Shown one piece after another: positions 44,544 through 53,063 of a stretch of DNA of 53,063 nucleotides. The notes under the pieces are model-generated. The model was not told the DNA's origin, did no database searches, and saw only the letters and a list, made by a program, of their open reading frames with translations. The translations under genes and the position numbers were made by a program. Source of the DNA: Chlorobiaceae bacterium (GTDB lineage: Bacteria > Bacteroidota > Chlorobiia > Chlorobiales > Chlorobiaceae). How positions within the stretch are numbered: the first letter of the stretch is position 1; each line of letters starts with the position of its first letter. The DNA lies in assembly GCA_013334225.1 (NCBI GenBank), contig JAAXXY010000020.1, positions 1-53,063 of the forward strand. The letters are read 5' to 3'.

Positions 44544-45374
44544 ATGAACAGTAACGCTCAGAAGGCAGCCCATGTAACGACACGGAGACTGCTCGACATG
44601 AAGCAGAATGGTGAAAAGATATCGGTGCTGACGGCATACGACTACACCATGGCGAGAATTCTCGACCGGGCCGGTGTCGATGTCATCCTTGTCGGTGACT
44701 CGGCGAGCAATGTATTTTCAGGCCACAACACCACGCTGCCGATCACGATCGAAGAGATGATCTATCATGCGAAAGCTGTCGTCAGGGGCGTTCAGGCCGA
44801 GACAAGCAGGGCGATGGTGGTTATCGATATGCCGTTCATGAGTTACCAGCTTTCCGGCGAGGAGGCATTGCGCAACGCGGGAAAAATCATGAAAGAGCAC
44901 GAATGCGATGCCGTAAAGCTTGAAGGAGGGAGGGTCATAGCCGAAACCATCAAGCGGATAACCGATGTCGGCATCCCGGTCATGGGACATCTGGGGCTGA
45001 TGCCGCAGTCGATATACAAGTACGGAAGCTACAAGGTGAGGGCCAGGGAAGAGCGTGAGGCGGAACAGCTTCTCGAGGATGCGCGTATTGTCGAAGAGGC
45101 CGGTGCGTTTGCTGTTGTGCTTGAAAAAATTCCGACGGACCTTGCCGCTGAAGTAACCAGCTCACTCACCATTCCCACGATCGGGATTGGCGCAGGAGTT
45201 GAATGCGACGGACAGGTGCTCGTCATCAACGACATTCTCGGCCTGAACCGGGAGTTCCATCCCCGGTTCGTCCGCCGGTATGCCGATCTGAACACGATTA
45301 TTGAAAATGCCGCCAGACAGTATGTGCAGGATGTCAGGGAAAGGAGTTTTCCATCATCTGAAGAAAGCTACTGA
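44544..45374 (+). CDS. panB: 3-methyl-2-oxobutanoate hydroxymethyltransferase
   Basis: A 276-residue enzyme of pantothenate (and so CoA) synthesis, transferring a hydroxymethyl group from methylene-THF to 2-oxoisovalerate. Motifs are [33 protein letters not shown] with the metal Asp, [38 protein letters not shown] and [15 protein letters not shown]. It follows the lipM-like gene by 12 bases. Its folate need links it loosely to metF elsewhere in the window. Confidence 0.96.
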   Translation: MNSNAQKAAHVTTRRLLDMKQNGEKISVLTAYDYTMARILDRAGVDVILVGDSASNVFSGHNTTLPITIEEMIYHAKAVVRGVQAETSRAMVVIDMPFMSYQLSGEEALRNAGKIMKEHECDAVKLEGGRVIAETIKRITDVGIPVMGHLGLMPQSIYKYGSYKVRAREEREAEQLLEDARIVEEAGAFAVVLEKIPTDLAAEVTSSLTIPTIGIGAGVECDGQVLVINDILGLNREFHPRFVRRYADLNTIIENAARQYVQDVRERSFPSSEESY

Positions 45375-45496
45375 CGGTATGCAGTTTTCAGTTTAAAAGC
45401 TTTTCAAAAGATCGTACTTTGAAATTTTACAGTAATAGATAAGTCCGGCTGATTGAATGGATATTTTCCGATGACGGTTCAACTATCTTTCTTGTT

Positions 45497-46297
45497 ATGA
45501 ATGGTTCCGGCAAAAAAAAAGCACAAAAAAGATATCCACCTTTTTTAAAGAACAGCGGTTCTGACAGGTCGCTGTTGTTTCCGTTTGTTTCCCGTTCTTT
45601 CGTGCCTTCGGTCTTTACCGTCATGAATATGGTCTGCGGTTATGTATCCATTGTCATGTCCGGTGAGGGGAATTTTGTCACGGCATGCTGGCTGATCATT
45701 CTTGCGGCTTTTTTTGATACGATCGACGGTTTTATCGCGAGGATCATGAATGGTACTTCCGATTTCGGCTTCGAGCTCGACTCCCTTTCCGATCTTGTTT
45801 CCTTCGGTGCGGCTCCGGCTTATCTTGTCTACAAGTTCGGTCTCGAAGGGCTGCCGGGCAATGCCGGAATTTTTATCAGTTCGATACTGGTTATCGGCAG
45901 CGGGCTCAGGCTTGCACGGTTCAATATCAGCGTGATCGGTTACCGGAAAGAGTCGTTTTCCGGACTGCCCACCCCTGCCCAGGCACTCACTGTCGCGGGG
46001 TTCATTCTCTGGATGAAAGCCGATTCGTTCCTGCCCGAAAAAACCATGACCTTCTTCCTCGCATGGCTGTCGACAACTCTTTCCCTGCTCATGGTCAGCA
46101 AGGTAAACTATGATGCTCTCCCGAAGCCGACCCTTGATTCCTTCCGGCGCCATCCGTTACAGATGATTTTTTATATCGGTGCAGTATTCTGCGTGCTTCT
46201 CTTTCATGCAAAGGCTTTTTTTCTTGCCATGTTGTTGTATATTCTGCTCGGTATTGTACGTTCGATTACTCTGGTGTATCGCCAGCTGCAGACCTGA
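45497..46297 (+). CDS. pssA: CDP-diacylglycerol--serine O-phosphatidyltransferase
   Basis: A 266-residue integral membrane enzyme making phosphatidylserine, the precursor of phosphatidylethanolamine. The CDP-alcohol phosphotransferase motif is complete: DGFIARIMNGTSDFGFELDSLSDLVSFG, the D-G-x2-A-R-x8-G-x3-D-x3-D pattern. About seven hydrophobic segments follow. The N-terminus (GSGKKKAQKRYPPFLKN) is basic and cytosolic. No ribosome site is clear; the next gene lies 27 bases on. Confidence 0.94.
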   Translation: MNGSGKKKAQKRYPPFLKNSGSDRSLLFPFVSRSFVPSVFTVMNMVCGYVSIVMSGEGNFVTACWLIILAAFFDTIDGFIARIMNGTSDFGFELDSLSDLVSFGAAPAYLVYKFGLEGLPGNAGIFISSILVIGSGLRLARFNISVIGYRKESFSGLPTPAQALTVAGFILWMKADSFLPEKTMTFFLAWLSTTLSLLMVSKVNYDALPKPTLDSFRRHPLQMIFYIGAVFCVLLFHAKAFFLAMLLYILLGIVRSITLVYRQLQT

Positions 46298-46324
46298 TTT
46301 CATTCAAATCAATAACAAACGCGT

Positions 46325-46579
46325 ATGGCTTATACAGCTAAAATAAAGGTTACCCTTCGCCAGTCGATCCTCGATGTCCAGGGAAAAGCCGTCGAGCACG
46401 CATTGAAAAATCTTGGCTACCGGACGGTCGAATCTGCAAGGATCGGCAAGTATATCGAAGTTACCATAAACGAAGAAGATAAGGCTCAGGCGGAACGGAT
46501 TGGCAACGAGATCTGCCAGAAGCTGTTATCGAACCCCGTTATGGAAAATTACTTACTCGAACTGGAAAAAATCAATTAA
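46325..46579 (+). CDS. purS: phosphoribosylformylglycinamidine synthase, PurS subunit
   Basis: An 84-residue small subunit of the FGAM synthase complex (purine pathway step 4), which bridges PurL and PurQ. Motifs are [28 protein letters not shown] and [13 protein letters not shown] [16 protein letters not shown]. The length is typical (about 80-84). purQ follows after 13 bases. PurL is not in the window. Confidence 0.95.
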   Translation: MAYTAKIKVTLRQSILDVQGKAVEHALKNLGYRTVESARIGKYIEVTINEEDKAQAERIGNEICQKLLSNPVMENYLLELEKIN

Positions 46580-46592
46580 ATATCACGCAACC

Positions 46593-47297
46593 ATGGCTGA
46601 TATAACTGTAGGTGTCGTTGTTTTTCCAGGTTCAAACTGTGATCATGACACGGAGTATGCTGTTGCAAACACGAAAGGGTTCAAACCGGTCATGCTCTGG
46701 CATAACGATCATGATCTCCAGGGTGCAAAGGCTATTCTGCTTCCCGGGGGATTTTCATACGGTGATTACCTTCGTGCCGGTGCAATAGCAAGGTTTTCTC
46801 CTATCATGAAGGAAGTGATCGAATTCGCCAATAAAGGTTTTCCCGTGCTCGGTATCTGCAACGGCTTTCAGGTCCTCCTTGAAAGCGGTCTTCTGGAAGG
46901 CGCTCTTTCACGTAACAGGGACAAGAAATTTCTCTGCTGCCAGACCTGCATCAAGACCGTCAACCCTTCCACGATATTCACCTCCCTCTACCGGCAGGAT
47001 GAAGTGCTGAGGGTTCCCATCGCACACGGCGAAGGCAACTATTTCGCACCCACGGAAGTGCTCAATAGCCTCGAGGAGCATAACCAGATCGTTTTCAGAT
47101 ATTCCGACGCCGAGGGCCTTGTAACCGATGAAACGAACCCGAACGGTTCCCTCTTCAATATTGCGGGCATTGTGAACAGACAGGGGAATGTGCTCGGCCT
47201 TATGCCCCATCCCGAAAGAGCGAGCGAAAAATCGCTGGGTTCAGAAGACGGCAGAAGAATGTTCGAGTCCCTTTACATGCACCTTGCCGCCCTGTAA
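46593..47297 (+). CDS. purQ: phosphoribosylformylglycinamidine synthase, glutaminase subunit PurQ
   Basis: A 234-residue class I glutamine amidotransferase subunit. The start at ATG 46593 ([19 protein letters not shown]) is right; a longer frame in another reading over purS is rejected. The nucleophile Cys is in [11 protein letters not shown], the oxyanion [10 protein letters not shown] block is present, and the His/Glu pair is in [10 protein letters not shown]. It supplies ammonia to PurL. purS and purQ form the usual pair. Confidence 0.96.
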   Translation: MADITVGVVVFPGSNCDHDTEYAVANTKGFKPVMLWHNDHDLQGAKAILLPGGFSYGDYLRAGAIARFSPIMKEVIEFANKGFPVLGICNGFQVLLESGLLEGALSRNRDKKFLCCQTCIKTVNPSTIFTSLYRQDEVLRVPIAHGEGNYFAPTEVLNSLEEHNQIVFRYSDAEGLVTDETNPNGSLFNIAGIVNRQGNVLGLMPHPERASEKSLGSEDGRRMFESLYMHLAAL

Positions 47298-47341
47298 ACG
47301 GCAGGTGCATATTTTAACTGTTACATAAACCGGCATAGATC

Positions 47342-48682
47342 GTGACCTCGAAGCTCAAAGTGTTTTCATGGCTGCTTTTTGACTTCGCAAACACTTCCTT
47401 CAGTGTTGTCATGGTTACGTTCGTTTTTCCCCTTTTCTTCAAGAACGTCATCTGCAATGGCGATCCCTCCGGCGATGCTTTTTGGGGTTCCAGCGTCAGT
47501 CTTTCCATGCTTCTGGTAGCGCTCGTTTCTCCCGTTCTCGGCGCCGAGGCCGATTATTCGGGAAAACGCAAGAAATTTCTTTTTCTCTTTACCCTTGTAT
47601 CGGTAATCGCGACAGCTTTTCTTTCACACTCGGGGCCGGGCACCGTGTTCTGGGCGGCGGCCCTCTTCATTCTTGCCAACATGGGTTTCGAAGGCGGGCT
47701 TGTTTTTTATGACGCTTACCTCAAGGATATCGCACCGCCCGAACAGGTCGGCAGGATCTCCGGCTTTGGGTTCGCGACGGGTTATCTGGGAGCTTTCGCG
47801 ATCCTGCTGCTCATAAAGCCATTGCTCGGGAAGGGAATCAATGTCGAAAACATTGCCAATATCCAGACGGTCATCATGGTTTCGGCGCTTTTCTTCGCAC
47901 TCTTTTCCCTGCCGCTTTTTCTCTTTCTTCGGGACAGAGGCCGAGTTCAGGGCGAAGAGCGTCCCGGAAATGCCGATCGCGCAAACAAGGGAAGGCAAGG
48001 CATGCGGGATTCAGGAAGGGGTGGAGCGACAATCCTTGTCAGGTCATTCAGCGAGGTCTGGTATACGATCCGGCATATCATGCAGTACCCTGACCTCTCC
48101 CGTTTTCTGCTCGCGTTCTTTTTCTATAACGATGCCATACTCACCGTTATCGCTTTTTCGTCGATTTATGCCCAGAACACCCTCGGATTTACGACAGGGG
48201 AGCTGATTATATTTTTCATGACGGTCCAGACCACCGCCATCGCCGGCTCGGTCATATTCGGTTTCGTAACGGACAGGATCGGACCGAAGAGAACCATCAT
48301 CATTACCCTCGGGATCTGGTTTGTCGTCATCATCGCAGCGATTTTCACCGGCAGCAAGCAGATGTTTTTCTATACGGGCATGCTGGCGGGCATGTCCATG
48401 GGGTCATCGCAGGCCGCTTCGCGATCAATGATGACGCAGCTTACCCCGAAAGAACATGTGACCGAGTTTTTCGGCTTTTACGACGGCACCTTCGGCAAAG
48501 CTTCGGCAATTGCAGGTCCGCTTGTATTCGGGATGGTTTCATCTTACGCGGGCAGCCAGAAAGCGGCCCTCGCTTCGCTGCTGTTTTTTTTTGCAACGGG
48601 TTTGCTGCTTATGTTACGCGTAAGGTTCACGGGAAAGAATCCTGTTGCGGCGGAACTTTCGGCTGGTACTGTCGATGCCTGA
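47342..48682 (+). CDS. MFS transporter of the UMF1/Atg22-like family
   Basis: A 446-residue permease with about 12 membrane segments. N-terminal KVFSWLLFDFANTSFSVVMVTFVFPLFF is the UMF1 hallmark, followed by VLGAEADYSGKRKKFLF (MFS loop) and a second-half FGFVTDRIGPKRTI loop. The GTG start is at 47342. A hydrophilic central loop (RDRGRVQGEERPGNADR and on) splits the two six-helix halves. The substrate is unknown; related proteins include Atg22, proposed to export amino acids. Confidence 0.88.
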   Translation: MTSKLKVFSWLLFDFANTSFSVVMVTFVFPLFFKNVICNGDPSGDAFWGSSVSLSMLLVALVSPVLGAEADYSGKRKKFLFLFTLVSVIATAFLSHSGPGTVFWAAALFILANMGFEGGLVFYDAYLKDIAPPEQVGRISGFGFATGYLGAFAILLLIKPLLGKGINVENIANIQTVIMVSALFFALFSLPLFLFLRDRGRVQGEERPGNADRANKGRQGMRDSGRGGATILVRSFSEVWYTIRHIMQYPDLSRFLLAFFFYNDAILTVIAFSSIYAQNTLGFTTGELIIFFMTVQTTAIAGSVIFGFVTDRIGPKRTIIITLGIWFVVIIAAIFTGSKQMFFYTGMLAGMSMGSSQAASRSMMTQLTPKEHVTEFFGFYDGTFGKASAIAGPLVFGMVSSYAGSQKAALASLLFFFATGLLLMLRVRFTGKNPVAAELSAGTVDA

Positions 48683-48724
48683 TTGTCTGATGAATATCCA
48701 ACGGTTCAAGTCGAGGTGCAACTG

Positions 48725-50011
48725 ATGGAAGATACAGAGAGAAAACCGGGAGTTTCTTTTATTCGTGACTCTTCCGATATCGTACAATACTTTCGAGCCT
48801 TCATTCCGTTTTTCTGGAAAAACTTCACCCGCGACAGGATATTTCTCAGTGCGGGTTCTCTCGCTTTCCAGACATTTCTTTCGATTGTACCGATCCTTGC
48901 CGTTATTCTTTCGATCCTGAATGTTTTTACGGTATTCGCTCCCCTCAAAAGCTATATCAGGGAATTTCTCGTCCAGAACTTCCTGCCGGGTTCCGGGAAT
49001 GTCCTGAACTTCTATCTGACGGATTTTATCGGCAAGACGGCGAATGTGCCGATCATCGGCGGTTTCTTTCTGTTTGTCATCGCGCTTTTCCTGATCTCCA
49101 CCGTCGATCAGGTTCTCAACGACATCTGGGAAGTGCATGCTCCCCGCAAATTCATCCAGGCATTCACCCTTTACTGGACGGTGCTCACGCTCGGTCCGGT
49201 ACTGATAGCGAGCAGCCTTGCCGCGAGCTCCTATGTCTGGTATACCGTGTTTACCGAAGGGCCGCTGATGGCCCTGAAAGCACGATTTTTCTCCTACATC
49301 CCTTTTCTGAATTCCATCGTTGCCTTTTTCCTGCTCTACATGCTTGTTCCCAACCGGCGGGTCAGGTTTACCCATGCCCTGACAGGGGCTCTCGTTGCAG
49401 CGGTGCTGTTCGAACTTTCAAAAAAATGGTTTGTGTTTTATATCTCCTATATCGGCACCTTTCAGCATATTTATGGGGCATTGTCGGTCATTCCCATGTT
49501 TTTTTTCTGGATCTATCTCGGATGGGTGGTTGTTCTGACCGGCGCGGAATTTGTTTTCTGTATCGGTGCGTTGAAGCCGGTAAGCAGCGTCGAGGATGCA
49601 TTCGATCCGTTCGAAGGGGTTTCGTTGCTGCTTCCGGTACTCGGGTTCATCTGGAGCGCACAGAACAGCGGCCAGCCGGTGAATATGAAAAAAATGGTGA
49701 AATCGATCCGGGGCTCGAACCCTTCCGTTTTGAGAAAAATTGTCGATATTCTGCTTCAGAACAAGATCGTTCACACGACGGCGAACGGGGAAGTTGCCGT
49801 CAGCAGGGACCTGCACAGACTGACCCTGTACGAACTTTACTCGATCATCCCGCCGGGTTTCGCTGCAGGAGAGGAAAACAGTGTCATGGTTTCAGCGGGA
49901 AAGAGTGTACATTTCGATACGATATACGGCAGGGTGACGGAGTGCCTGAAAAACAGCATGGACATGCCGGTTGCCGGACTGCTCGAGGATATTAACAAAG
50001 AGGATTCATGA
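48725..50011 (+). CDS. YihY/BrkB-family inner membrane protein
   Basis: A 428-residue protein of the family once named ribonuclease BN, now regarded as a membrane protein. The start at ATG 48725 has GAGG before it; an in-frame TTG at 48683 is rejected. About six hydrophobic segments lie in the first 300 residues, with LSAGSLAFQTFLSIVPILAVILS and GALVAAVLFELSKKWFVFYI. A C-terminal soluble part (KIVDILLQNKIVHTTANGEVAVSRDLHRLT) resembles a winged-helix fold. Its last four bases overlap the dnaX start. The function is not known. Confidence 0.88.
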   Translation: MEDTERKPGVSFIRDSSDIVQYFRAFIPFFWKNFTRDRIFLSAGSLAFQTFLSIVPILAVILSILNVFTVFAPLKSYIREFLVQNFLPGSGNVLNFYLTDFIGKTANVPIIGGFFLFVIALFLISTVDQVLNDIWEVHAPRKFIQAFTLYWTVLTLGPVLIASSLAASSYVWYTVFTEGPLMALKARFFSYIPFLNSIVAFFLLYMLVPNRRVRFTHALTGALVAAVLFELSKKWFVFYISYIGTFQHIYGALSVIPMFFFWIYLGWVVVLTGAEFVFCIGALKPVSSVEDAFDPFEGVSLLLPVLGFIWSAQNSGQPVNMKKMVKSIRGSNPSVLRKIVDILLQNKIVHTTANGEVAVSRDLHRLTLYELYSIIPPGFAAGEENSVMVSAGKSVHFDTIYGRVTECLKNSMDMPVAGLLEDINKEDS

Positions 50012-51204
50012 CCTATCAGGTAATAGCGAGGAAATACAGGCCGGTCAAATTTGCCGATATAACCGCGCAGGAGCACATCACCCGGACGATACAGAATTCG
50101 CTCCGGCTGGGCAGGCTCGGGCATGGATATATTTTTTCAGGTTTGAGGGGGGTCGGCAAAACCACGGCTGCCAGGGTGTTCGCCAAGGCGGTGAACTGCC
50201 GCCGGATGATCGAGGACCCCGAATACCTGCAGCAGGTTACCGAGCCTTGCGGAGAGTGCGAAAGCTGCCGTGATTTCGATGCCGGCACGAGCCTCAATAT
50301 TGCGGAATTCGATGCGGCGTCGAACAACAGTGTCGACGACATCCGCACGCTCCGGGAAAACGTCCGCTACGGTCCCCAGAAGGGAAAGTACAGGGTCTAT
50401 ATCATCGACGAGGTTCATATGCTCTCGATCGCGGCATTCAATGCCTTCCTGAAGACGCTCGAGGAGCCGCCGCCGCATGCCATCTTCATATTCGCGACCA
50501 CTGAACTGCACAAGATACCCGCCACCATTGCATCCCGGTGCCAGCGTTTCAACTTCAAGCGGATTCCTCTGCCGGATATACAGAAGCAGCTCAAATCCAT
50601 ATGTGAGGCCGAAGGTATCCTTGTGGAAGACGATGCGCTTCAGCTTGTCGGACGGAAAGCGCAGGGTTCGATGCGCGATGCCCAGAGCATACTCGACCAG
50701 GTTATCGCTTTTTCCGCCGAAAACGATCAGGGAGGCAGTATAACTTATCGCGGCGTAGCGGAACTGCTGAACTACATCGACGACGATCACATGTTCGCCG
50801 TCACCGATGCCGTTTATTCCAAGGACCCGTCGAAAATGCTCGATGTCGCCCAGTTCGTGATACAGAACGGTTACGATGAGCAGGATTTTCTTGAAAAGCT
50901 CATCGAGCATCTCCGGAACCTGCTGGTGGTCCAGAACCTCTCTTCGACACGTCTCGTCGAGCGTTCCGACGCGGTTCGCGAACGGTACCAGCGCGATGCG
51001 GCGAAGTTTTCGCCCGCTTCCGTCATGCAGATGGTCGAATTCCTGCTGCAGACCCAGAAAGAGCTGAAGTTCCAGTTCGAGTACCAGTTCCGTTTCGAGC
51101 TCGCTCTCTTGAAGCTTGTTGAAATGGGCCAGTCATCCGGAACGGACAACCTGCAGAACCATCCCCTGCCGGCACAAAAAAAAAAGCTCCTGACAAACCC
51201 CTGA
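50008..51204 (+). CDS. dnaX: DNA polymerase III gamma/tau subunit, zero-frame (gamma-like) product
   Basis: 398 residues in the zero frame: the clamp-loader ATPase. Features are YQVIARKYRPVKFADI, Walker A GLRGVGKTTAARVFA, a four-Cys zinc module (CRRMIED to CGECESC), Walker B IIDEVHMLS, the sensor and SRC box TTELHKIPATIASRCQRF, and domain III to about residue 360. The start overlaps the preceding gene as ATGA (50008-50011). The frame ends at TGA 51202-51204, ten codons into and past ten A residues, with the ending QKKKLLTNP. In the usual arrangement the zero frame is tau; here it is the short product. The tau part continues in the -1 frame and is listed separately. A length of 398 is close to the E. 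coli gamma (431). Confidence 0.93.
   Translation: MTYQVIARKYRPVKFADITAQEHITRTIQNSLRLGRLGHGYIFSGLRGVGKTTAARVFAKAVNCRRMIEDPEYLQQVTEPCGECESCRDFDAGTSLNIAEFDAASNNSVDDIRTLRENVRYGPQKGKYRVYIIDEVHMLSIAAFNAFLKTLEEPPPHAIFIFATTELHKIPATIASRCQRFNFKRIPLPDIQKQLKSICEAEGILVEDDALQLVGRKAQGSMRDAQSILDQVIAFSAENDQGGSITYRGVAELLNYIDDDHMFAVTDAVYSKDPSKMLDVAQFVIQNGYDEQDFLEKLIEHLRNLLVVQNLSSTRLVERSDAVRERYQRDAAKFSPASVMQMVEFLLQTQKELKFQFEYQFRFELALLKLVEMGQSSGTDNLQNHPLPAQKKKLLTNP
51176..51186 (+). promoter_or_regulatory. slippery A-run, programmed frameshift site of dnaX
   Basis: Ten A residues at 51176-51185 followed by G. In the zero frame the codons are CAA-AAA-AAA-AAG, so the heptamer A-AAA-AAG is in the same register as the E. 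coli dnaX site. After a -1 slip decoding resumes at GCT 51186. Transcript slippage that adds one A would give the same result. A miscounted homopolymer is the main alternative. Confidence 0.7.
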
Positions 51205-51779
51205 CGCAGCCGGAACAGGCAGCTTCTGTCGTTTCCGCCGTTCCTTCAAAACCCGCTCCGCCGCCGGCTCCCGCAAAACGTGCCGAGGCCGGGGAACTCG
51301 ATCTCGGTTCCTGGCAGAAGAAGTTTTCGGGATTCGCATCGCCGAGGAAAACGAAGCCCAAACAGCAATCACGGACGGATGAAACAAAGAAGGGCGCAGC
51401 GGCAGAAAACGTTGTAACCATCGAATCGCTGAGGCTCGAGTGGCACCAGTTCCTCGAGCACATGTCGAAGAAATCGAAGAATTTCATGGCGACACACCTG
51501 CAGTCCTGTGAACTTGCCGCATGCACACCCGATGGTCTTGTCGAAATTGCATGCTGCCGAAAATTTTCCTACGAGGAGCTTCTTCAGGACAAGAAACTTC
51601 TGCAGAAAGAGATCTCGGAGTTTTATGAGATACCTCTGGAGCTGCATATCAGTTACGATGCCGAAAAGGATGCCTGCACGAAAGAGAAGAATGTTTTCAC
51701 CCTTTTTCAGGAATTGTCGCAGCAGAACGAAGTTGTCAGGTTCATCATCAGGGAGTTCGGCGGGGAACTCGTGTACTGA
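51186..51779 (+). CDS. dnaX: tau-specific C-terminal region of dnaX in the -1 frame
   Basis: From GCT 51186 the -1 frame stays open for 197 codons to TGA 51777-51779. It has a Pro/Ala/Lys-rich linker (APDKPLTQPEQAASVVS, PSKPAPPPAPAKRA), a basic stretch, then a folded C-terminal part: SLRLEWHQFLEHMSKKSKN, then HLQSCELAA and IREFGGELVY. The linker and the final domain are what distinguishes tau, which binds the replicase and helicase. Joined to the zero frame this gives about 590 residues, close to E. coli tau (643). It cannot be started by itself before ATG 51462. It is evidently the second half of dnaX, not an independent gene. Confidence 0.85.
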   Translation, partial: APDKPLTQPEQAASVVSAVPSKPAPPPAPAKRAEAGELDLGSWQKKFSGFASPRKTKPKQQSRTDETKKGAAAENVVTIESLRLEWHQFLEHMSKKSKNFMATHLQSCELAACTPDGLVEIACCRKFSYEELLQDKKLLQKEISEFYEIPLELHISYDAEKDACTKEKNVFTLFQELSQQNEVVRFIIREFGGELVY

Positions 51780-51862
51780 GTTGACCGTGAGGTTTTATAA
51801 GTCATATAAATTCATCATATTCAGGTTTTCAATTTTTCAACGCCAAAGGATCTGAGTTTATC

Positions 51863-53063
51863 ATGAATATAGCTGGATACAGCGCCGAGACTCTTTCAAA
51901 CCGCTTCCGATCACACTATTGCGGCCTCCTGAATCCTTCCTTCGAACAGTCCGAAGTCCGGCTCGGCGGATGGGTGCACAGGATCCGGGACCATGGCGGG
52001 CTTATTTTCATCGACCTGAGGGACCATACCGGTATCTGTCAGCTTGTCATACAGCCCGAACGAGAACAACTGTTCAGCAAAGCCGAACAGCTCCATGCCG
52101 AATCGGTGATATGCGTATCGGGAACAGTTGTCCGCCGCAGTGCGGCAACCGTGAACCCGAAGCTCGCTTCGGGTGAAATAGAGGTCGTGCTCGGCGATAT
52201 CAGGATCGAGAGCAACGCCCAGCCGCTGCCGTTCCCGGTAGCCGACGAACTTCCGACTTCGGAGGAGCTGAGGCTCAAATACCGTTTCATAGACCTGCGT
52301 CGCGAGAAGATCCATCAGAACATCATATTCCGCAGCAGGATTTCCGGCGCAATCCGCCGCTACCTCGAGGACAAGGGATTCATAGAAATACAGACGCCTA
52401 TCCTCACGTCCAGCTCTCCGGAAGGGGCGAGGGACTTCCTCGTGCCGAGCCGCCTGCATCCGGGCAAGTTCTACGCGCTACCCCAGGCGCCGCAGCAGTT
52501 CAAGCAGCTGCTCATGGTGTCGGGTTTCCCGCGTTATTTCCAGATCGCGCCTTGCTTCAGGGACGAGGATGCGCGCGCTGACCGCAGTCCCGGCGAATTC
52601 TACCAGCTCGATATGGAAATGGCCTTCATCGAGCAGGACGACCTCTTTGCCATCCTCGAGGGGCTCATGCAGCACCTCGTAGAGAACATGTCGCAGAAGC
52701 GCATCACCCAGATGCCTTTCCCGAGGATCAGTTTCAGGGATGTGATGAACCGTTTCGGCTCAGACAAGCCGGACCTGCGCATCCCGCTCGAGATGCAGGA
52801 CGTCACGAAGCTTTTCGTGAACTCCTCCTTCAAGGTGTTCGCTTCCAATACAAAAGATGGATGTTGTGTGAAAGCGCTCGTGCTGAAGGGACGCGGCAAC
52901 GAATCGAGGCTCTTCTACGACAAGGCCGAGAAACGCGCCCGCGAGCTCGGATCGGCAGGTCTCGCCTATATCCAGTTCAAGGAGGAAGGACCGAAAGGAC
53001 CGGTCGTGAAGTTCATGTCGGAGGAGGAGCTTTCGACCCTGAAAACCGGACTTTCCCTCGAAA
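51863..53063 (+). CDS. aspS: aspartyl-tRNA synthetase (5' part; runs off the window)
   Basis: The first 400 codons of a class II synthetase of about 600 residues. An N-terminal OB-fold anticodon-binding domain ([26 protein letters not shown]) is followed by motif 1 around [40 protein letters not shown], the flipping loop, and motif 2 [30 protein letters not shown]. After motif 2 comes the GAD insertion domain typical of bacterial AspRS. The ATG at 51863 follows dnaX by 83 bases. The frame is open to the last base, so no stop is visible. Confidence 0.96.
   Translation, partial: MNIAGYSAETLSNRFRSHYCGLLNPSFEQSEVRLGGWVHRIRDHGGLIFIDLRDHTGICQLVIQPEREQLFSKAEQLHAESVICVSGTVVRRSAATVNPKLASGEIEVVLGDIRIESNAQPLPFPVADELPTSEELRLKYRFIDLRREKIHQNIIFRSRISGAIRRYLEDKGFIEIQTPILTSSSPEGARDFLVPSRLHPGKFYALPQAPQQFKQLLMVSGFPRYFQIAPCFRDEDARADRSPGEFYQLDMEMAFIEQDDLFAILEGLMQHLVENMSQKRITQMPFPRISFRDVMNRFGSDKPDLRIPLEMQDVTKLFVNSSFKVFASNTKDGCCVKALVLKGRGNESRLFYDKAEKRARELGSAGLAYIQFKEEGPKGPVVKFMSEEELSTLKTGLSLE

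Noticed and set aside
48614..49375. 253-codon minus-strand open frame
   Set aside because: Opposite the YihY/BrkB gene; its composition is the mirror of membrane codons.
50137..50910. 257-codon minus-strand open frame
   Set aside because: Shadow of dnaX, with no ribosome site and no recognisable domain.
51462..51779. independent 105-residue gene after dnaX
   Set aside because: Its frame continues without stop back to the A-run at 51186 and its content is that of the tau end, so it is part of dnaX.
1..53063. tRNA or rRNA genes, CRISPR arrays, or riboswitches
   Set aside because: No cloverleaf-like gene, regular repeat-spacer array or conserved riboswitch core was recognised by eye; a covariance-model scan would be decisive.

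Overview
The window looks like chromosomal DNA of a green sulfur bacterium (Chlorobiaceae, perhaps Chlorobium or Prosthecochloris). This is inferred from protein style: a FadL/OmpP1 porin whose mature start has the NGMNxEGYG form, lpxD, a MacAB/TolC-type pump, two-part biotin enzymes, and a mixed housekeeping set. Base composition is moderate, apart from one AT-rich island at about 8555-9286. No tRNA, rRNA or CRISPR array was seen. The species cannot be fixed from this sequence alone.

Layout. Positions 1-1100 hold the tail of an IS4-type transposase, a small unknown gene and a gene remnant. Positions 1108-8554 hold three alpha/beta hydrolases around a two-subunit pyruvate carboxylase (biotin carboxylase plus a divergent carboxyltransferase-biotinyl subunit), with a decayed M15 peptidase gene between. 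After the AT-rich island come a FadL-type porin and a membrane-anchored CBS-like protein. Divergent metF and comEC follow, with a class D beta-lactamase-like gene after comEC. On the minus strand are an unusual OppC-type permease, a NUDIX hydrolase, a small unknown protein, rplY and prs; lpxD faces away from prs.

Positions 21653-29918 are all minus strand: a GH15 glucoamylase-like enzyme fused to DUF547, an NTF2-like protein, an OmpA-type protein, a universal stress protein, mntH, an aquaporin, another NTF2-like protein and a glycerol dehydrogenase. Positions 30286-34051 form an operon that matches methylmalonyl-CoA:pyruvate transcarboxylase subunit by subunit (5S, 12S, a 61-residue small protein, 1.3S biotin carrier). 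Positions 35200-41076 are a complete tripartite export system with two separate FtsX/MacB-type permeases. Next come a TPR protein, ddl and a CoA-binding protein. The plus-strand run from 43719 carries a lipM-like gene, panB, pssA, purS, purQ, a UMF1-type MFS transporter, a YihY/BrkB protein, dnaX and the start of aspS, which runs off the window.

The strongest candidate for something unusual is dnaX. Its zero frame ends ten codons beyond a run of ten A residues holding the A-AAA-AAG heptamer, while the full tau C-terminal region continues in the -1 frame. This is the reverse of the E. coli polarity: the default product would be gamma-like and tau would need the shift. A homopolymer miscall must be excluded first. 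Other points of interest are the transcarboxylase operon beside a separate pyruvate carboxylase, the GH15-DUF547 fusion, the OppC-like permease with an extra N-terminal membrane region and a large insertion, the divergent carboxyltransferase, and paired repeats in the AT-rich island.
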